Below, in pieces: positions 59,594 through 64,000 of a stretch of 64,000 nucleotides of DNA. Source of the DNA: Halovulum sp039180525. Lineage in GTDB: Bacteria > Pseudomonadota > Alphaproteobacteria > Rhodobacterales > Rhodobacteraceae. The stretch's first letter is position 1; each line of letters begins with the position of its first letter. The notes below the pieces were generated by a model. It had not been told where the DNA came from and made no database searches. It saw only the letters and a list, made by a program, of their open reading frames with translations. The position numbers and the translations under genes were made by a program. The DNA lies in the NCBI GenBank assembly GCA_039180525.1, contig JBCDDF010000008.1:32812-96811 (forward strand), in the 5' to 3' direction.

Positions 59594-60829
59594 GTGACAA
59601 ACAAACACACTGCGACGCCGGGCCGGGGCGTTCCCTTTATTCTGGCCGCCTGCACCGCGGTCAGCATCCTGTCCACGGATATGATCACCCCCAGCATTCC
59701 GGACCTGCCGGAAGCGCTTGGCACGACCGTTAATGCCGCGCAGCTGACGGTCAGCGTCAACCTGGCCGCGTATGCGCTGGCGCAACTGGTTCATGGCCCG
59801 GTGGCGGATGCGATCGGCCGGCGCCGGCTGCTGATTTCGGCCTTTATGATATTCGCGGTCTTTTCGGCCTATTGCGCGACGCGAACCAGCATCGACCAGC
59901 TATTGTTTGGCCGCTTTCTGCAGGGGCTGACGTCGAGCGTGCCGTCGGTCGTGATCGTGTTGATCATCCGCGAGCTTTACGACCCCCGGCGCGCCCTGCG
60001 GGTGATGACGCTTTATGGCGCGACGCTGGGCATCGCCCCGGCCGTAGGGCCGCTGCTGGGCGGCTATCTGCATGTCGGTTTCGGTTGGACCGCCGGCTTC
60101 TGGTTCGTCGCCGGGCTGGCGCTGATCGTGGCCGGGCTGGTCTGGCGGAACGTCCCGGAATCGCTGATGGAGCAAGCCCCGCTGAACCTGCGCGCGTCGA
60201 TGCGCGCCTATGGTGGGTTGTTGCGGCGACCGCAGTTCATCGGTTCGGTCCTGGCGGTGTCGCTGCTGTTTGCGGCCTATTTCTGCTACATCACCGCCGC
60301 GCCGGTCGTCTTCATCGATCTGATCGGTCTGCCGACGCAGCATTACGGTCTGACCAGCCTGGTGATCGTGGGCGCGTTCATCCTGGGCAATATCGTCGCC
60401 TCGCGGCTTAGTAAGTCGATCGGCGCGCCGACACTGCTGCGCTGGGGGGCGTATCTGATGACCGGCGCGATGGCGGTACTGACCGTCCCGATCCTGTTCG
60501 GCGTCCTAAGCATTCCGCTGATCCTGACCGCGATGGGGATCTATGGCGGATGCCTGGCCATCATCCTGGCCGCAGGACCATTGGTGGTATTGAACCACGC
60601 CAGCGGGGCCGCCCAGGGGCCCGCCTCGGCACTGTTGGGGTCGGTTCAACTGGGTCTGTCGGCGGTGGCGGGCTATGTCGCCGCAATGCTATTCAACGGA
60701 ACCGCGATCCCGATGGTGCTGGTGATGAGCACCGCGGTCGTGATGGGCACCGTGCTGCTGGTGATGCTGAACGGCTCGCGAGAACTGGGCGCGACCGGCG
60801 ATTTGCAGCAGGATCCGGCGGAGCGGTAG
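59594..60829 (+). CDS. MFS drug-resistance-type exporter (Bcr/CflA-like)
   Basis: A 411-aa, 12-helix major facilitator. The first half shows AVSILSTDMITPSIPDLPEALG and the motif A-like GPVADAIGRRRLLISAFM; motif C-like YGATLGIAPAVGPLLGGYL marks the 12-helix drug/proton antiporter group, and the N-terminus resembles Bcr/CflA proteins. The start is a GTG at 59594, 5 bp after the LysR stop; upstream in-frame sequence lies within the LysR gene. Cargo unknown. Confidence 0.88.
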   Translation: MTNKHTATPGRGVPFILAACTAVSILSTDMITPSIPDLPEALGTTVNAAQLTVSVNLAAYALAQLVHGPVADAIGRRRLLISAFMIFAVFSAYCATRTSIDQLLFGRFLQGLTSSVPSVVIVLIIRELYDPRRALRVMTLYGATLGIAPAVGPLLGGYLHVGFGWTAGFWFVAGLALIVAGLVWRNVPESLMEQAPLNLRASMRAYGGLLRRPQFIGSVLAVSLLFAAYFCYITAAPVVFIDLIGLPTQHYGLTSLVIVGAFILGNIVASRLSKSIGAPTLLRWGAYLMTGAMAVLTVPILFGVLSIPLILTAMGIYGGCLAIILAAGPLVVLNHASGAAQGPASALLGSVQLGLSAVAGYVAAMLFNGTAIPMVLVMSTAVVMGTVLLVMLNGSRELGATGDLQQDPAER

Positions 60830-60869
60830 CCCGCGCGGTGGGGTGGGAGCGGTAACCCGCGGTCCCGCC

Positions 60870-60921
60870 TCTAGACCAAAGCCGTTTCAGACTGAATCAA
60901 TCTGATCCGTTTTTGCTCTAG
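60870..60921. repeat. Palindromic intergenic repeat, copy 2 (compact form)
   Basis: A 52-bp element with ends TCTAGACCAAA and TTTGCTCTAG, in inverted orientation to copy 1 at 26603-26718. Inner dyad TCAGACTGAATCAATCTGA. Its left-reading end supplies the TAG stop (60918-60920) of the LivM-type gene on the minus strand. It fills the gap between the convergent MFS and LivM-type genes. Confidence 0.82.
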
Positions 60922-62207
60922 CGCCGCCGCTCGGGGATCAGCCCGCGCGGGCTGAACCGCAGAACCGTCAGCAGGATAAGCCCCATGAGGAACAGCCGCA
61001 GATGCGGTGCCGCCTCGGTCAGATGGGCGCCCAAAGCGCTGCCCGCGGGCAGCATGTTGGCGATGCCGCCTATCAGCGCCGCCCCGGCGGTTTCCGCCTC
61101 GATCCAGACGAACCAGACCAGAAATGCCCCCAGGATGGCGCCGGCATTGTTGCCAGAGCCGCCGACGATCACCATCACCCAGATCAGGAAGGTATAGCGC
61201 AGCGGCTGATAGCTGCTTGGTGTGAACTGCCCGTCGAGTGTCACCAGCATCGCGCCGGCGATGCCGATCACGGCCGAACCCAGCACAAAGACCTGCAAAT
61301 GCCGGGCGGTGACGTCCTTACCCATCGCCTCTGCCGCGTCGCGATTGTCGCGGATCGCGCGCATCATCCGACCCCAGGGCGACCGCAGGGCGCGTTCTGC
61401 CAGCGCATAGAGAATGACCAGCACCACCAAAAAAAGCAGCGCATACAGCAGTTTCACATAGATGCCGGAGAACACCACCGGATCCTGGCCCAGCCGGGCC
61501 GCCAGATCCTGGAACCAGGCCGCGCGCTGCAGATCGACCTCGTAAGGTACCGGTCGCGGCAGACCGGTGACATTCTTGACCCCGCGCGTCAGCCAATCCT
61601 CGTTCTTAACCACGGCGATCAGGATTTCCGAGATCCCCAGCGTCGCGATGGCCAGATAGTCCGACCGAAGCCCCAGGCTGATCTTGCCCACGATCCAGGC
61701 GGCACCCGCGGCGAACAGCCCGCCGGCAATCCATGCGGTCAGTATCGGCAGGCCCAGTCCGCCCAGAAACCCGGTCGCCGCCGGGTCCACTGCCTCGATC
61801 GCCGCCACGGCCGGATCGTAAAGCCAGCGGATCAGGGCATAGCCGCCGATCACCGCCGTCGCCGTCGCCAGTGCACGGCCCCGCCTCAGCCGCCGGGCCA
61901 GGATGACCGCGCCGATCGTGGCCAGCAGCGCCAGCCCCGCCAGCGCCATCCGCCCGCCGCCCGCGCTCCATGCGCCGCCGACCGGCGGCATGGCCACCAG
62001 CACCGCGGCCACTCCGCCCAGCGCCGCAAACCCCATGATCCCGACATTGAAGAGGCCCGCATAGCCCCATTGGATATTCACGCCCAGCGCCATCACCGCC
62101 GAGATCAGCGACAGGTTCAGGATCGCCAGCGCGACGTTCCAGCTTTGGGACATGCCCACCGCGATCAGCGCGAACGCCATGGCGGCATAGAGAAAGGGCA
62201 CCCTCAT
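60918..62207 (-). CDS. LIV-type ABC transporter permease (LivM type), second system
   Basis: A 429-aa inner-membrane permease with about ten hydrophobic segments. LivM signatures are NLSLISAVMALGVNIQWGYAGLFNVG, RSDYLAIATLGISEILIAVV, MMRAIRDNRDAAEAMGKDV (coupling helix) and WVMVIVGGSGNNAGAILGAF. It is longer than usual because of an extra 60-residue segment near 85-165. It overlaps the LivH-type gene by 4 bp. Its TAG stop lies in the palindromic repeat. Confidence 0.92.
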   Translation of the reverse strand: MRVPFLYAAMAFALIAVGMSQSWNVALAILNLSLISAVMALGVNIQWGYAGLFNVGIMGFAALGGVAAVLVAMPPVGGAWSAGGGRMALAGLALLATIGAVILARRLRRGRALATATAVIGGYALIRWLYDPAVAAIEAVDPAATGFLGGLGLPILTAWIAGGLFAAGAAWIVGKISLGLRSDYLAIATLGISEILIAVVKNEDWLTRGVKNVTGLPRPVPYEVDLQRAAWFQDLAARLGQDPVVFSGIYVKLLYALLFLVVLVILYALAERALRSPWGRMMRAIRDNRDAAEAMGKDVTARHLQVFVLGSAVIGIAGAMLVTLDGQFTPSSYQPLRYTFLIWVMVIVGGSGNNAGAILGAFLVWFVWIEAETAGAALIGGIANMLPAGSALGAHLTEAAPHLRLFLMGLILLTVLRFSPRGLIPERRR

Positions 62208-63208
62208 ATGACCCGCCCCCGAAAGATGCCCGTGGGCCGGATCAAGAGCACCAGGACCAGAATGACGAAGCTGACCGCGAATTTATAGTCGGTGGACAGA
62301 AGCTGCATCAACCCATCGGTCTGCCAGCCCAGATAGCCCAGGAATTTCTTATAGGCATAGGTCACCGTGACCTCGGAGAAGGCGATCACGAACCCGCCGG
62401 CGACCGCGCCCACCGGATTGCCGATCCCGCCGACGATGGCGGCGGCAAAGATCGGCAGCAGCAGCTGGAAGTAGGTGAAGGGCTTGAAGGATTTGTCCAG
62501 GCCATAAAGCGTGCCGGCGATCGTCGCCAGCGCCGCCGCGATCACCCACGCATAGAACACCACCCTGTCGGGATTGATGCCGGACAGAAGCGCCAGATCC
62601 TCGTTGTCGGAATAGGCCCGCATCGCCTTGCCCATCCGCGTGCGGTTCAGGAAATAGAACAGCGCAATGACCACCGCTATGGCGACCACGACCGTGATCA
62701 CCTGTGTGGTGCGCAGGGCAAGCCCCTCGGCCAGCCCGGTCATCTCGCGAAATTCCCGCGCTCTGATGACAAAGCGCTCGCCATCGGCGAAACGCTGGTC
62801 ATCGGGGCCGATGATCAGCCGCACGATCCCGTTGGTCATGAACATCACACCGACCGAGGCGATCACGAAAACGACCGGCGCCGCCTTTTGCCGCCGGTAG
62901 AAGCGATAGACGCCGCGGTCGAATGCCAGGCTCAGCGCGACGGCGCCGAGGATTGCCAACGGCAAAGCCAACAGCGCCGTCGGCAAAGGCCCGGCCGAGA
63001 TGCCCGCCCCCTGCAACGCCCAGGTCACCAGGATCGTACACATCGCCCCGAACGCCATCAGATCGCCATGCGCGAAATTGGAAAACCGCAGCACCGCATA
63101 GATCAGCGTGACCCCAAGCGCGCCGAGCGCTAGCTGCGCGCCATAGGCGAGGCCGGGGACCAGCACAAAGTTCGACAGGAGAACGAAGGCGTTTAGGAGG
63201 TCTGTCAT
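62204..63208 (-). CDS. LIV-type ABC transporter permease (LivH type), second system
   Basis: A 334-aa permease: GAQLALGALGVTLIYAVLRFSNFAHGDLMAFGAM at the N-terminus and RAYSDNEDLALLSGINPDRVVFYAWVIAAALA as the coupling region identify LivH. About eight membrane segments. ATG 63208 is preferred; the frame stays open upstream across the small gene. It overlaps both neighbours by 4 bp, so the small membrane-protein gene upstream is translated in coupling with it. Confidence 0.9.
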   Translation of the reverse strand: MTDLLNAFVLLSNFVLVPGLAYGAQLALGALGVTLIYAVLRFSNFAHGDLMAFGAMCTILVTWALQGAGISAGPLPTALLALPLAILGAVALSLAFDRGVYRFYRRQKAAPVVFVIASVGVMFMTNGIVRLIIGPDDQRFADGERFVIRAREFREMTGLAEGLALRTTQVITVVVAIAVVIALFYFLNRTRMGKAMRAYSDNEDLALLSGINPDRVVFYAWVIAAALATIAGTLYGLDKSFKPFTYFQLLLPIFAAAIVGGIGNPVGAVAGGFVIAFSEVTVTYAYKKFLGYLGWQTDGLMQLLSTDYKFAVSFVILVLVLLIRPTGIFRGRVI

Positions 63209-63450
63209 AGGACTGACCGTATCAGCCAGAGAAACGCAACAATAACAACCGACCCAAGCCCAAGCCAAGTCAACATACGGCGGGCCACAGCATCACGCCC
63301 TGAAGCGATGGAATCCCGCTTTCCTCGCATAAATTCTTGGATATGCAGGAGATTTCCGCCTTCACTTTTGTACTTGTATGAAAGGACGCAAAATCCGCCG
63401 AACCACACGACAAACAGAAAAAGGATAAGCACTGCTAGCACGTGCTGCAC
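63205..63450 (-). CDS. Small two-helix membrane protein inserted in the LIV operon
   Basis: An 81-aa frame starting at GTG 63450 with two membrane segments (about 3-24 and 60-78) around a polar loop SYKYKSEGGNLLHIQEFMRG. It overlaps the LivH-type start by 4 bp (ATGA). Base composition is less GC-rich than the transporter genes on both sides. No family recognised; not a standard subunit of LIV systems. It may be an accessory subunit or a recent arrival. Confidence 0.6.
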   Translation of the reverse strand: MQHVLAVLILFLFVVWFGGFCVLSYKYKSEGGNLLHIQEFMRGKRDSIASGRDAVARRMLTWLGLGSVVIVAFLWLIRSVL

Positions 63451-63474
63451 TTTGACACTCCCAGTTTTCGCTGC

Positions 63475-64000
63475 TCACCCACCCAGAAAACTCCGCCGCA
63501 CATCAGCATCCGCCAACAGCGCCGCCCCGGTATCCGTGAACCGGTTGCGTCCCTGCACCAGTACGAACCCCTTGTCGGCGATATTCAACGCCTGTTTCGC
63601 GTTCTGCTCCACCATCAAAACCGCGATGCCCGTCGCGGCCACTTCCAGGATCCGGTCGAAAAGCTCGTCCATCACGATGGGCGACACCCCGGCGGTCGGC
63701 TCGTCCAGCATCAGCACCTTGGGCTCGGTCATCAGCGCCCGGCCCACCGCCACCTGCTGGCGTTGCCCGCCCGACAACTCGCCCGCCGGCTGCCCGGCCT
63801 TCTCCGCCAGCACCGGAAACAGCGCGAAGACCTGGTCCAGCGTGGCCGAGAAATCCTCGCGCCGCAGATACGCGCCCATCTCCAGGTTTTCGCGCACGGT
63901 CAAAGTCGTAAACACATTCGCCGTCTGCGGCACGAACCCCATGCCCGCCGCCACCCGGTCCTGCGGGCTCAGCCCGGTGATATCGCGCCCATCCAGCCGC
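63475..64000 (-). CDS. LIV-type ABC transporter ATPase (LivF type), 5' end beyond the window
   Basis: The visible C-terminal 175 residues run from RLDGRDITGLSPQDRVAAGM through GFVPQTANVFTTLTVRENLE, signature LSGGQRQQVAVGRAL, Walker B VLMLDEPTAGVSP and the LivF-type LMVEQNAKQALNIAD, to the stop at 63475. Walker A lies outside the window. It serves the second LIV-type system together with the LivH- and LivM-type permeases. The substrate is unknown. Confidence 0.92.
   Translation of the reverse strand, partial: RLDGRDITGLSPQDRVAAGMGFVPQTANVFTTLTVRENLEMGAYLRREDFSATLDQVFALFPVLAEKAGQPAGELSGGQRQQVAVGRALMTEPKVLMLDEPTAGVSPIVMDELFDRILEVAATGIAVLMVEQNAKQALNIADKGFVLVQGRNRFTDTGAALLADADVRRSFLGG

Overview
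The window is GC-rich, densely packed DNA from an alphaproteobacterium, most likely a roseobacter-type Rhodobacterales. Supporting signs are an hflK-hflC-DUF2065 run, a GapR (DUF2312) gene, a rhizobial/roseobacter-type glycerol ABC operon (GlpSTPQU-V with a DUF2160 subunit), two LIV-type ABC systems, a perfect CtrA-type site (TTAA-N7-TTAAC at 22428) and frequent 4-bp stop/start overlaps. Taxonomy is inferred from gene content; no rRNA or tRNA gene was found.

Layout. 1-8.9 kb is housekeeping: an acidic protein cut by the left edge, thiamine pyrophosphokinase, single-chain L-serine dehydratase, rpiA, glutathione reductase, hflKC and an aldo/keto reductase. 8.9-19.5 kb is a catabolic island. A LysR gene diverges from maleylacetate reductase, a Tat-exported solute-binding protein, LivG, LivF, LivH and LivM, a TfdB-like FAD phenol monooxygenase, and a 643-aa fusion of a LinD/PcpC-like glutathione transferase (reductive dehalogenase family) with a hydroxyquinol 1,2-dioxygenase. 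Together they suggest uptake of an aromatic, hydroxylation, possible glutathione-dependent dehalogenation, intradiol cleavage and reduction of maleylacetate to 3-oxoadipate. LivM and the monooxygenase each carry one in-frame TAG inside otherwise intact coding sequence, and no stop separates the two genes, so the route may be broken, or depend on amber readthrough, in this strain.

19.5-27.7 kb holds a flotillin, an RTX-repeat protein, a [2Fe-2S] ferredoxin, purD, xseA, gapR and small genes. 27.8-38.8 kb is a complete glycogen operon (glgP-glgB-glgC-glgA-glgX-pgm). An unknown membrane-anchored gene at 38.9-39.7 kb is bracketed by inverted copies of a palindromic repeat. 39.8-48.2 kb is a glycerol system: the ABC operon on the minus strand, divergent from glpR-glpD, with heptamer repeats between them.

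48.3-54.8 kb carries two oxidoreductases and a lipoprotein-export-like ABC module (ATPase, FtsX permease, AttH/CrtC-like protein). 54.9-60.8 kb is regulatory and less familiar: a cobalamin-fold AerR/PpaA-like protein, an Xre regulator, a 53-aa protein, a degenerate isochorismatase-like protein, a GNAT protein, a conserved unknown, and a LysR-MFS pair. 60.9-64 kb is a second LIV-type transporter running off the right edge. A roughly 52-bp palindromic repeat occurs at 26.6 and 60.9 kb, each time supplying the TAG stop of a neighbouring gene.
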